Shown: in pieces, positions 1-9,855 of the stretch
Layout of the letters: every line of letters begins with the position of its first letter
Position numbering within the stretch: position 1 is the first letter of the stretch
From: Apostichopus japonicus
Taxonomy: Eukaryota; Echinodermata; Holothuroidea; Aspidochirotida; Stichopodidae
Direction of reading: 5' to 3'
Assembly: GCF_037975245.1 (NCBI RefSeq)
Contig: NC_092575.1
Coordinates: 23,477,841-23,541,840 of the forward strand
DNA: 64,000 bases
The notes under the pieces: model-generated
Databases searched by the model: none
What the model saw: the letters and a program-made list of their open reading frames with translations, nothing else
Told to the model about the DNA's origin: nothing
Program-made: the position numbers and the translations under genes

Positions 1-1891
1 CCAGAAATTTCAGAAACTTTCGGTAGATTTAAAACGTTTTTCGTAAAACCATATGCGACTCATACAACTATGGTGAGGACATCTCATACTACATCCAATG
101 ATACAAGTAATAAAAAGGAAGAAAATGTATGAAAGACATAAATATACAACGTCAGTATTAAATATTTCAACCAACTTTAGTATATCTTTTACAAAGCCGA
201 TTGCCAAATAGTGACATATATCCTTGATTTACTATTGCATTCACCGTAAGTGTTTTGTTTATTATGTTTATTGATCATTTAACCTCGCAAAGTTTGTACC
301 ATTTTTTTCTGGCATATTTCCAAGTGTAATATCTGTATACAGCATTTTAATTTTGTCATACATATTTACAGAACATTGTAACGGTATCTATAAACTCTGG
401 CCTAAAACTTGGCGATTTGTAGTGAACACAAGTCCCCCCCCCCCCCCCATATCAATGACTCATGGATTTATCTTGCTTTTACACAACCGCAATTTCCAAA
501 CCCAGTGTAGTAAGTTGTCAACCACCACATTTTCCGAGAGGTTTCTCAATCTGTCAGAGCAGTATGAAGCAAAACCTAAAGTTCCTTCACATTCCTTCAT
601 TATAATTATTATTATTATTATTATTATTAGCCTTTTATTTGACGAATGTGAAATATTGAACTAGAGGGTTGTGTGCTTTCCCCATCCATCCATACATATA
701 AAGTAGCTTGTCATGGGAAACATGAGTATAAATATGAAGGAATTTTATTGCTGACCCATGGTAGTTTGTTGCCGAACTACATTATGACTTGGGCATGACG
801 TACATTCAAATATGTATTTCATAGAGATATTCTGTGTGGTATGTTGAATTTACGCATTTGACATTTTTTTTTTGCATTCATACATTTAAGTAAATTGTTA
901 TGTGAAACATGAACATTATGCAGAAACATTTCTTTGCTGACCACGGTAGTCAGTTTCTGTACGTAATGATGACGTGGGCATGACGTACATTCAAATATGC
1001 ATTTCATAGAGATATTATATGTGGTATGTGGTATTTACGCATTTGACAATTTTTTGTATAAAAATAATAATTCCAATCCTCTATCTCCGCCGGCATTCGC
1101 TTAAGAGTTCGTAAAATAACTGCTGATTATGATAATTATGTAAACAAAAATATTTTTATTAAAATTATTATAATTGTTACATGATAACAGTCATAATGAT
1201 ATGTGTTATTATACTAGGAGTGAGATCGTGGCGCTGTCAGACTGTTAGCATTTGTACTTATACGCCAGTGTACAAATTAGATGCCACAAATACATTCACA
1301 GTGGTTCATGTGTTTAGATGCAAAAAAAAAAGTAAGATTAACAAAATGATCAAAACATATCGTTATTACACAGACAGTGACCTAACGTAGGGTCCCCTCT
1401 CCAATATTGGTCTGCCCTTCCCACCCCCACCCCCAAAAAGGAAAAAATGTTAGATTTTATTTTATAGAAAATAGGTTTTACCTGCCCCCTAATAAAGCAT
1501 TGCCCCACCCTCTCTCCACCCCCTCTCCACCCTTCCCCTAAAACTTAGCGACTAGCATTTGAAAGCATAATCCTTCGAGAAATTTATACTCTTAATTCTT
1601 AATAATTTCTTCTTAATTCTTAATAATTTCTTCTTAATTAAATGATGTAAGACTGCAATTGATAAAACTAAGACCAACTTCAGATTTTCTTTCAACAAAT
1701 GAAGATTAATAATCGCTTTCATATACTAATGATTTTACTCAATGCGTAAGAATTCTTCGCATGTCTCATGCAGTATTTTTAAATTAATATTGATTACATA
1801 TTAAAATGTTTTAAGCCTCAAAGTTAAATAAAAAGTATAAAAATAATACTGCATGGCTCCTTTATTACTTTGAAACTTGAATGGTCAAGTT
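1..1891. other. Spacer without recognised gene
   Basis: I see no gene here. It holds a poly(C) run near 433-446, an ATT microsatellite near 600-628, a 185-bp tandem duplication (separate entry), and C-rich tracts near 1415-1540. The short open frames have no recognisable domain and are interrupted by low-complexity sequence. Confidence 0.6.
700..1053. repeat. Two-copy tandem duplication, 185-bp period
   Basis: Two diverged copies lie head to tail at about 700-868 and 885-1053. The shared core, beginning GGGCATGACGTACATTC, occurs at 791 and again at 976, and the flanking text (CATAGAGATATT, TTTACGCATTTGACA) repeats at the same offset. Divergence is visible by eye, so it is not a very recent duplication. 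No coding function is apparent. Confidence 0.75.
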
Positions 1892-2518
1892 CAAGGGCGT
1901 AGGAACCGGGTGGCTGGGGGCGCCAGCCCCCCCCCCCCAGTGAAAAATATGGAGGGGCGGAAGTATCATTCCGCCCCACCCCCTCCCCCCCCCCCCGCTT
2001 CGCAAGTCATAAAACCCCTTTTTCATTTCCAAATGAGAAAAAAAATCTCATTTGGAGCACCAAATTGCATCTAAGGCCATGTGAAAAAGCAAAATTATAT
2101 ACAAAATGGAGTGGGTGGGTTGAAGTGTTAGCTCACTGGAGTGTTAGCTCAGTGGTTAACGCCGGTGCCTTCCAATCATAAGGTCCCCGGTTCGAGTCAC
2201 TCCAAGATTAATGTATGTCGTCCAGTTACAGAGTTGTTGACAATTAACAATTCATAATCATGGACGTTAAATTTGAATGTAAGAGACTGACTTTGGTCAG
2301 CTTGCGGCTTTGATAAGCCAATGATGGCTTCTTCGCGAGTTCCTGTTTGCAGGAGGATCTAATATACAAGTGTGCTATATTGCACCAAATTGTATCTGAG
2401 GCCACCTGGAAATGCAAAAAAAATCCAGGGGGACACCCCCTCCCCTTAGACCACACCCCCAGGCCGGCCATCAGTCTTAAGCCCCCCTCCCACTCAAAAG
2501 TACCTTCCTACGCCACTG
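1892..2518. mobile_element. hAT-like non-autonomous DNA transposon
   Basis: The element is flanked by a perfect 8-bp direct repeat, GTCAAGTT, at 1884-1891 and 2519-2526. Its ends are inverted: CAAGGGCGTAGGAA on the left and, read inward from the right, CAGTGGCGTAGGAA. An 8-bp target duplication with CA-starting short inverted repeats is the hallmark of the hAT superfamily. It has no transposase frame. A tRNA-derived SINE sits in the middle, and the phrase CACCAAATTG(C/T)ATCT occurs on both sides of the SINE (near 2060 and 2383). It also carries long C runs. Confidence 0.75.
2141..2360 (+). mobile_element. tRNA-derived SINE, copy 1
   Basis: The head resembles a tRNA gene: an A box TAGCTCAGTGG near 2145 and a B box GGTTCGAGTCACTCC near 2190, spaced as in a RNA polymerase III internal promoter. 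The body runs on to a 3' end of GCAGGAGGATCT. The A-box segment is partly duplicated just upstream (GTGTTAGCTCACTGG at 2125). Copies at 3289 (+) and 60551 (-) share the body. It does not fold into a complete tRNA cloverleaf, so I call it a SINE and not a tRNA gene. Confidence 0.85.
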
Positions 2519-2526
2519 GTCAAGTT

Positions 2527-3288
2527 AATGAATTGTTATGGCATCTACCATAGCTATCTAATAGTTTTCTAAATGTATCCAAATCGGAGGCGAAATTCTT
2601 CTTTCAAACTCAAATCATACTAAAAGCTCTCTCCACGAAGAAGCTTTGTCATGCTTTAAAGCAAAACGTTTGATAAGGTCAGTCGTTTAATTGCTCATTT
2701 GGATGTGTTATTGTTATAGCTTTACGTTTGTAAATAAATTAGACAATCGTCATATAATAAAGACAAAGTATAAAATACCGTCTAATATTACTTTTTAATT
2801 GTTTGTGATCCTTATAAAATCACTTCTTGCTTTCGAGTTTTCAAAATATAGTCTCAGCCTTTTTCTTATTTCTAGTTAATGGAAGAATGTTACCAGTTTG
2901 GAGCAGCATATACAATGTGGCAAACGCGCAACCGCGTATATTCATGTGAGGCTTTAGCTCCCAGAATAATAGTAGGCCCGGTCAGCCTCCCCCCCCCCCA
3001 CCCATCCAACCCCACTGGGAGAATGAATGTTTCAAAGTAATCCACGTGATATATAGTATTTAACAATGTAACATGTAGGTTTGGTGCAACAGGAGAAAAT
3101 CTTCCACATTCGATCAAATGTAGCACTAGTTTGTTTCTAAGTACCCACCATGTTGGTGGTTATGCCCCTGCAACGTATAGGATAAGTAATGAACATGTAC
3201 ATCCTATATAAACTAAAACTGGTTAATTATTGCACAATTATTGCACAGTTATGCATAGTGGGAGTGTTATAACTCAGGTTTTCAGGGA
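2527..3288. other. Spacer, nothing recognised
   Basis: AT-rich sequence with one C run near 2990. I see no gene, RNA or repeat that I can support. Confidence 0.5.
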
Positions 3289-3520
3289 GTGTTAGCTCAG
3301 TGGTTCACGCCGGTGCCCTCCAATCATAAGGTCCCCGGTTCGAGTGACTCCAAGATTAATGTATGTTGTCCAGTTTCAGAGTTGCTGACAATTCATAATC
3401 ATTGACGTTAATATATGCATTTAAAGAGACTGACTTCGGTCAGCTTGCGGCTTTGATAAGCCAATGATGGCTTCTTCGCGAGTTCCTGCTTGCAGGAGGA
3501 TCTGAAATAAATACATACAT
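3289..3520 (+). mobile_element. tRNA-derived SINE, copy 2
   Basis: This copy has the same A box (TAGCTCAGTGG, near 3293) and a B box (GGTTCGAGTGACTCC, near 3338) as the copy at 2141. It also shares the body, including TCGGTCAGCTTGCGGCTTTG and TTCGCGAGTTCCTGC. It ends GGATCTGAAATAAATACATACAT, so the family tail is probably a short ATAC-type simple repeat and not poly(A). Confidence 0.87.
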
Positions 3521-4082
3521 AGTGTGGACACAATAAATCAGTTATTCCTAAAAATAAAAATAAAACCACCTCCCCCGTAACCCCCCGTACTTATTAAAGC
3601 AGATTATTCAAGTATGTTGCAATGCACATTGAAATATGGGATTCATCGAAACTGAATTGTTACATTCAGGATCACGGGAGGGTGAACCTTACTTGAGTTT
3701 CACTTACTTATACAATAAATACAATAAACGATTACGCATTAAGCTATAGAGGATTATACAAACAAAAGCAGAATTTCTGGCAGAGTGCAACAGTATAATT
3801 TTATATGATAACATTTTGATTCAACCGTTACGGAAATCATGTATGGAGACTATGCAATAAGGGAGTCTACAGACTGTATACAATCCAGTAGATTTTCGTG
3901 TTAGTATAGTTTACAAGGACCGACAATGATGTAACAAGGTACAGACAACTAAAATAGACGTAGTATGACCAACTGTGGTGCTTGTTTTGGCATATTTTCA
4001 GCCACTCATCGTTATGGTTGCCTTTATGTGAAAGAGTATAAATCAAAGTAGAGATGGAGTGAAAATAAGGAGTATTGAAAGT
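3521..4082. other. Spacer, nothing recognised
   Basis: AT-rich sequence with no supported gene. Its last eight bases (4075-4082, TTGAAAGT) are the left target duplication of the next element. Confidence 0.5.
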
Positions 4083-4436
4083 CAGGCGCGTAGCCAGGAA
4101 TTTGTTAAGGGAGGGGCGAAAGTGTAGATTCGGCATTGTAAACTATCTAAGCGTAGCGCCACCATAATTGGCGCGAAGCGAACGAGAACATTTTGGCTGA
4201 AAATGCCTCCCAGATCGCAGGAAATGGCACTTCCCAGGCCTTGTAAGTTGCATCTTAGCATTTTCTCTTTTGAAAATACTAGCGATATCATAAAAACATT
4301 AAAAATAAAATAAAAAATATGCTCAAGGGGTGGGGGGCTGCCCCCTGTGATGTGATGTTACATAACTTTATGTAAAACTGTTACGTGTACATGTTATGCG
4401 AGTAGACCAATCAGAAGTGTCCAACCAGTGATATAT

Positions 4437-5159
4437 TGTTATGAAATAGTGATACCATCTCTTTGATGTTACCGAAACACTCCATCGAGACACCTTACGG
4501 GCCTCTTATGTATTTATCTAGGTCATGGATTCAGTTTTCCCACGAGAAGTTTTTAACTATCTTATTGAATCTTGGTACAGGGCTTTTTCCCAAAATAGAT
4601 TCCATTATGTCTGTGGAACATTCGAGAAGGTTCTCTCACGTGGTATGGAAGTTTCCATAAGAAAGGGGATGGACTTCCAAACTCCCAACCAATCAGGGCA
4701 GATCAGTGCCAGCGCACTTATTTTTATATCGTTAGGTTAATACAGGATGGTCAGTTTATTGGCTGTCTACTGATTATGCGCAGTGAGATTTTTATGGAAG
4801 TAAGGTTTAAAAGAAAAAGGAGGTCAGAAATTTATCACTCCGTCAGCGCTCCGTGATCAGTTCGTTGCTTCGTCACCATTTCATCACTCTTTCTAATTGT
4901 TTAATTGACGGAGTCAAGTCAAGTCAAATCATTATAATTTAGTTTTATTTGTAAAGAGAATCGACAGAGAAGAAATTATACCGAATCATTAATCAAATCC
5001 GATCTTGTCAAATTGTTTTTCTGTGAACTCATTGTTTTCGCCCGTTCTGACATCTCCTGAAGAAGCGTAAATACGGCATCAAGATATCCCAGTACCTTTC
5101 TATCGCGAGTCCCGATATACTATCACTATCGGAGGAAGCGGCCTCGTCACAATATTACA
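4437..5159 (+). repeat. 5' LTR of the gypsy element
   Basis: 723 bp with TG...CA ends. It matches the 3' LTR except for an extra AAGTC-type 5-bp unit near 4915-4925 and one base near 5068 (GCGTAAAT here, GCATAAAT in the 3' copy). Short open frames inside are present in both LTRs and look incidental. Confidence 0.95.
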
Positions 5160-5177
5160 TGGTGGAGATCGGTTGCT
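5160..5177 (+). promoter_or_regulatory. Primer-binding site of the gypsy element
   Basis: TGGTGGAGATCGGTTGC follows the 5' LTR directly. It starts with TGG, the complement of a tRNA 3' CCA end, in the position where minus-strand DNA synthesis is primed. I cannot assign the tRNA. Confidence 0.6.
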
Positions 5178-5834
5178 TTCTTCAGGAACACAACGGAAAC
5201 GGAACTTTTCACAACTTCGTTCGTTACGATCAATAACGAACAGAAGGATTTTTTTGGCCCGAAGACCTTACGAGGAACACAACGTATGTTCACGACCTAG
5301 CCTAACATACACACTCTACGAGGGAAGTCAGCCTTTACTAGCCTAAGCCTGTACACCGGAACCACTGATCTGTACACTATAACGTTAATCAACCCAGCAT
5401 GCAGTGCGCGTTTGAACATTCGCGCAACTAGTAGTTAGTCATACTACAGCCCAAATTATCAGAACTGAACATTTTCGCGATCTAAGCCTAGACTCTACCC
5501 GATGTTAACGGCGAACGAATCTGCAGTATACGAGATGTAGGCCCACCTGCTACTGCTACTACCTGCCGCTACTACTACTATACTACTACTAGCCGAGGGA
5601 CTTCAATCATCGTTTGCAGTTCCACTACCAGTTCTTCGTTAAAACTTAAGGGTGAGTGAAATCATGCCAATTTGTATCCCAACCCCTATTTGAGATCAGA
5701 GTGTAACGATAAGTTATTTTATTCGTGTCCATGTATTGCATATTTGTTATTTGTATTTGTATTACGGTCGATAGTGTGTTCAATTTAGTATAGGCTCATG
5801 TTGTATCATAACTAGCCTACTTGTATTCGGCATA
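5178..5834 (+). other. Gypsy leader without capsid-coding frame
   Basis: About 650 bp separate the primer-binding site from the first frame of the element. I find no capsid- or matrix-like reading frame. It has a CTA/ACT-rich microsatellite near 5550-5590 and a donor-like AAGGGTGAGTG near 5649-5659. A spliced leader or a lost gag 5' part are both possible. Confidence 0.45.
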
Positions 5835-6116
5835 ATGTCCGTCAGTGAACAGGAACTAGAGACCAAGTTTGATCATTCACGTAGGTCAGAATCGCAAGAC
5901 AATCCAAAAGACACGAGGCAAAGATATAGTTCTCGTGATTCTCGTGGTCCTAGGACAGGTCAGAATAATAACAGGAGAAGGTTACCGTATTTTAATCCTT
6001 CAGTCACATGCTACTACTGCCAAAATCGAGGTCATTTTGCACAATATTGCCAAATTCGCCTAAGCCATGAAATGGAGGCTAATGTAAAGAAAGTACCAAC
6101 ACAGAATTTTCATTAG
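5835..6116 (+). CDS. Gypsy gag remnant: nucleocapsid zinc knuckle
   Basis: A 93-residue product with an Arg/Ser/Gln-rich N-terminal half and a retroviral-type zinc knuckle CYYCQNRGHFAQYC (C-x2-C-x4-H-x4-C) at about residues 59-72. Such knuckles bind element RNA during packaging. Ty3/gypsy Gag usually also has a capsid domain of over 200 residues; none is visible, so this is a nucleocapsid-only frame or the end of a spliced or eroded gag. The frame is open a little upstream (from about 5775), but the ATG at 5835 is the natural start. It overlaps the pol frame (-1 phase) at 6083-6116, with the sequence CAGAATTTTCATTAG at its end, which could support -1 slippage; that is inference. Confidence 0.75.
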   Translation: MSVSEQELETKFDHSRRSESQDNPKDTRQRYSSRDSRGPRTGQNNNRRRLPYFNPSVTCYYCQNRGHFAQYCQIRLSHEMEANVKKVPTQNFH

Positions 6117-7798
6117 GGAGCACTTATGATTGCACTCATCATACAGTGACTCCAGACAATGTACCAAGTAAAGGAAGATCGAAACGTAAAGCAAATAATA
6201 TTTGGAAGAATAGTAATATTCCTAGTTCTAGATATACAGGGAACGACCGTAATGTGGATATTCAACTGGACACACGTAATTTTGTAAGAGGTACTTTACA
6301 TGATGGTAAAGGAATTTCATTGTTGTTTGATAGTGGAGCGACACGCTCTATCATTTCTTCTTCTACAGTGCAAAATTCAAAGTATTTATCCTCTATACAA
6401 CCAGTCTCAGTTGATGTGGTAAACCTAAAGTTGGGTAATGGTCAGTTTATTCATGCGTATAGCACGATAACATTTCAGGTCAAAATTCAAGGTCATGAAT
6501 TTCAGCTTTCTGCTTTAATTGCTGCAAACCTGACAGGTATTGACTTAATATTAGGTAGTCAAACTCTGAAGGAATTGAATGGATCTTTGGACTTTACAAC
6601 AAACTGTTTTAGAATTAAACAAGCCAAAGTTTTCCTTAGGCCAGTGCAGAGATTTGTTATTTACCCAGGTCAGCAAAGATACATTACTGTACAGGGACGT
6701 CTTCCACTATATGCACGAAATGCAGATGTGGTTATTAAACCGTTTCCTCTAATATCTTGTATGTGTCCTTCACGAATGTTAGTGAAAATGCATAAAGGTA
6801 GAACAAAGATTCTACTAAGGAACATGGGTAACCAGAAATTTTGTCTGCATCCTTCTCGCACAGTGGCTCATTTAGATTTAGCAGATATCATTACGGTCAC
6901 AGAAGACATACCTACTGATTCTCTAGATTTTCTAAATGTCATGAGAGACATCGAAAAACTGTCTCTTTTTCGAACGAATTCTAACTCTAAAGAGAATCGT
7001 GATGAAATTACACGATATAATTTACATCGATATCCACATTTGACAGCTGATGATCCCCTGGTTTCCAAATCCGAACAGGAAATCATGAGAGAAAACATTA
7101 ATTTGGAACAAAGTATTCTGAATGCTTCAGAAACAGAGAGCATATATGAATTTCTAGACTCACATAGAGATGCTTTTTCTCTTTATGGTGAATTATCTCA
7201 CTGTCCAAATTATGAGGCTGATATTACGCTTACTAATGACGAGCCATTTTACATACGTCCCTATAGACTTTCAGATGAGGACAAAGTCATTGTCGCCAGT
7301 GAGCTTGACAAATTAGTGCGATTAGGAATCTTAGCGGTAGGACATCAGTCTTATACCTCACCGGTTTTCCTCATTCCAAAGAAGGGAACAAAAGACAAAA
7401 GGGTTGTCACAGATTTTCGCTACTTGAATAGTAGAATAAAACGTCTCAATCACCCATTTCCATTACTGAATGAGACTATCCGTACCATAGGGTACTCTGG
7501 AGCCAAAATTTTGGGTGTTCTTGATTTGAAGTCTGCATTCTTCTGTCTGCCACTTAGTGTTCATGCACAACAATATACAGGTATTGCTTCATTTCATGGA
7601 GGAAAGCATTATTATTATAAACGCTTACCACAGGGATTGAATTTATCTCCAGCGATCTTTCAGTCGCAAATTAATGATATTTTGGCAACGATCCCAAATT
7701 CAAATAAGTTCTGTATTGCTCATCATGACGATATTATTGTGTACAGTGCAGACAAACGATCTCACAAACAACACCTAAAGGCAATTTTTAAGGTTTAA
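6083..7798 (+). CDS. Gypsy pol part 1: protease and reverse transcriptase
   Basis: The frame is open from 6083 and overlaps gag in the -1 phase, so it has no need of its own ATG. An aspartic protease motif, FDSGATRSIIS, lies near 6328, followed by the LILGSQTLKELNG flap-end motif. The reverse transcriptase follows, with DFRYLNSRIKRLNHPFPL, LDLKSAFFCLPL, LPQGLNLSPAIFQ and HHDDIIVYS. The usual YxDD box reads HHDD, so the aromatic residue before the catalytic aspartates is His. The frame stops at 7796-7798 within the reverse transcriptase, and homology resumes at once in another phase: a single-base loss in a T run near 7793. The copy is therefore probably unable to make full Pol, unless this is an assembly error. 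Confidence 0.9.
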   Translation, partial: CKESTNTEFSLGSTYDCTHHTVTPDNVPSKGRSKRKANNIWKNSNIPSSRYTGNDRNVDIQLDTRNFVRGTLHDGKGISLLFDSGATRSIISSSTVQNSKYLSSIQPVSVDVVNLKLGNGQFIHAYSTITFQVKIQGHEFQLSALIAANLTGIDLILGSQTLKELNGSLDFTTNCFRIKQAKVFLRPVQRFVIYPGQQRYITVQGRLPLYARNADVVIKPFPLISCMCPSRMLVKMHKGRTKILLRNMGNQKFCLHPSRTVAHLDLADIITVTEDIPTDSLDFLNVMRDIEKLSLFRTNSNSKENRDEITRYNLHRYPHLTADDPLVSKSEQEIMRENINLEQSILNASETESIYEFLDSHRDAFSLYGELSHCPNYEADITLTNDEPFYIRPYRLSDEDKVIVASELDKLVRLGILAVGHQSYTSPVFLIPKKGTKDKRVVTDFRYLNSRIKRLNHPFPLLNETIRTIGYSGAKILGVLDLKSAFFCLPLSVHAQQYTGIASFHGGKHYYYKRLPQGLNLSPAIFQSQINDILATIPNSNKFCIAHHDDIIVYSADKRSHKQHLKAIFKV

Positions 7799-9855
7799 TG
7801 GACAACGGATTGAAAATCTCTCCGAAAAAGTGTAGCATTTTTCAAAATTCAGTCCGATATATGGGACATTTGCTCTCAATAACCCCAGAAGGTGAGGCTT
7901 GTATCCAACCTTTGCATGACAGATGTGCAGCAATCAGGAACACACCGAAACCACACAATGTTAAGTCAGTAAGACGATTTGTAGGTGCAGTTAATTATGT
8001 GGCTTCATTTTTCCCAAATATTCAAGAACTATTGAGACCATTACATCATTTGAGTCGTAAGAGAAAGGTATTTATATGGACAGAGGAACATCAGTGTGCA
8101 TTTCTAAGTATTAAAGAGTTGTTGTGTAATCCACCTATACTGCATATGCCACAGAAATATGGTCGTTTTGTATTATATAGCGACACATCACGAGTAGCAA
8201 CAGGATCGTACCTGACACAAAGAGTTAATGGCAAAGAGAATATTATTGCATATTACTCTAAGGTATTACCACCAGCATGTCAGAGGTATAGTGTAACTGA
8301 ATTAGAAATGATGGGTCTATTTATTAATGTGACAGCATTCAAACATTTATTGCAAAATGTAGAATTTGAGGCATATGTTGATCACTCAGCCATTGTTGAA
8401 TTGTTTAAGTCAAAACAAGAACCAGCAACTTCACGCTTACGTAAACTTCTGTTCAAGTTGTCAGAATATACATTTCAGGTTGGTTACAAAAAAGGCTCAG
8501 AATTGGTTTTGGCAGATTATTTGTCTAGAGCACCACAGGAATTTCACTCTGAAATAGATCAGGTTGCTCAAGAGGTCAGTTCTTATGAGGATTTTTCAAC
8601 TCCACCTAAGGAGACATTAAATCCAATCATGACAAGGTCAATGGCAAGGTCAATGGGAGTCAAAGTTCCAGATTTATTTCCGAATAAAGTCACTAAGGAG
8701 TCCATGCAGGATTCCCCAGCCAAAGTATCAACAAATAGAGTTGAAAGGACATCCATTCCTAAGGCAACACATTCTAGTGATCATGTTACACAGAGACCAC
8801 AATCTGAGTCACAAAAGACGACTACACCAGTTATTTCTACTGATAAGAGAGAAACATATATTCAAAGGCCTATTATTACTATGCCGAGTGAAAATAGACA
8901 TGCATTTAGTCCTGACATGTTAGTTGTGCCAAATTTTACAAGTGTTTCTCAACCTTCAGAGCCAAGATTAGTGGATCAGAGTAGACATAGGGTGCCAGAG
9001 GTAATCAGAGAACCACCACCAGAATTATTTGTTCAGCCAAAGCCAGTAATAACAAACATTGATCATTTGGTTACAGGGCACATTCCAAAACAAAAGGAAT
9101 TGAATAAAGTCATGAAGGCAATTCAAGGAAAGCTGATCAAAAACTATGATCTGCCATTCGATGTAAAAGAGTTGCAAATTCAACAACAAACTTGTCCTTA
9201 CTACAAACCAATTTATGATTTTCTTGCACATGATATTATTCCAGGTAATGTTAAGCATGCTAGAACTGTTCGTTCTCAAGCAGAGGATTATTTGTTATGT
9301 AATAGTTTGTTATTCAGGATATTTTTGCATGAGACTAATGATGCTAAGATGACTCTTCAGTTAGTCGTACCTGAGACTATGGTAGAACAAATAATATCTC
9401 GATATCATGATGACTTGTTAAGTAATCATCAGGGTGTAATGCGTACATATTTGACCATTAGACAGCATTTCTATCTGCGCAATATGTTTCAACGCATCAG
9501 TAATTATATTCAGGCATGTCTCCGTTGTCAAGAATTCCGTAAGAAACCGGACAAATTGAGACAATATCATGCTCGCATTCCTGATTCTTATCGTCCTTTT
9601 GACAGACTTAGTCTGGATTTCAAGACTATGCCCACAACGGCTACAGGATTTAAACATTTGATGGTTGTTTGTGATGAGATCACTAGATTTGTTGTATGTG
9701 TTTCTCTTAAGACTCTTGATGCTGAAACAATATGTGAAGCATTATTGCAGAGGGTAGTCACAACCTTTGGTCCACCGTCTTGTATCATAAGTGATGCGGC
9801 AGCTTCTCTTACAGGAAAATTAGTGCAGCTCTTAAGTAAGGCTTTTAGGCATTGA
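7798..9855 (+). CDS. Gypsy pol part 2: RT thumb, RNase H, integrase start
   Basis: 685 codons in the +1 phase relative to the preceding frame. It begins with the reverse-transcriptase thumb (MDNGLKISPKKC, then YMGHLLS). RNase H follows with LYSDTS, TELEMMGL and YVDHSA, carrying the D/E/D residues, and ends near LADYLSRAP. A linker of about 190 residues rich in Ser/Thr/Pro leads to the integrase zinc domain (H near SNHQG, then CLRCQE) and the catalytic core with LSLDFKT and ISDAAAS, the first two acidic residues. The frame ends at 9855, after a one-base gain in the run GCTTTTAGG; the rest of the integrase continues in another frame. Confidence 0.9.
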   Translation: MDNGLKISPKKCSIFQNSVRYMGHLLSITPEGEACIQPLHDRCAAIRNTPKPHNVKSVRRFVGAVNYVASFFPNIQELLRPLHHLSRKRKVFIWTEEHQCAFLSIKELLCNPPILHMPQKYGRFVLYSDTSRVATGSYLTQRVNGKENIIAYYSKVLPPACQRYSVTELEMMGLFINVTAFKHLLQNVEFEAYVDHSAIVELFKSKQEPATSRLRKLLFKLSEYTFQVGYKKGSELVLADYLSRAPQEFHSEIDQVAQEVSSYEDFSTPPKETLNPIMTRSMARSMGVKVPDLFPNKVTKESMQDSPAKVSTNRVERTSIPKATHSSDHVTQRPQSESQKTTTPVISTDKRETYIQRPIITMPSENRHAFSPDMLVVPNFTSVSQPSEPRLVDQSRHRVPEVIREPPPELFVQPKPVITNIDHLVTGHIPKQKELNKVMKAIQGKLIKNYDLPFDVKELQIQQQTCPYYKPIYDFLAHDIIPGNVKHARTVRSQAEDYLLCNSLLFRIFLHETNDAKMTLQLVVPETMVEQIISRYHDDLLSNHQGVMRTYLTIRQHFYLRNMFQRISNYIQACLRCQEFRKKPDKLRQYHARIPDSYRPFDRLSLDFKTMPTTATGFKHLMVVCDEITRFVVCVSLKTLDAETICEALLQRVVTTFGPPSCIISDAAASLTGKLVQLLSKAFRH

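Noticed and set aside
2141-3360. tRNA genes
   Set aside because: A and B boxes are present, but no complete acceptor stem or anticodon arm fits, and the same body recurs at three loci, so these are SINEs.
4463-4740. Genes within the LTRs
   Set aside because: Short frames present identically in both LTRs, without domain; they are by-products of LTR sequence.
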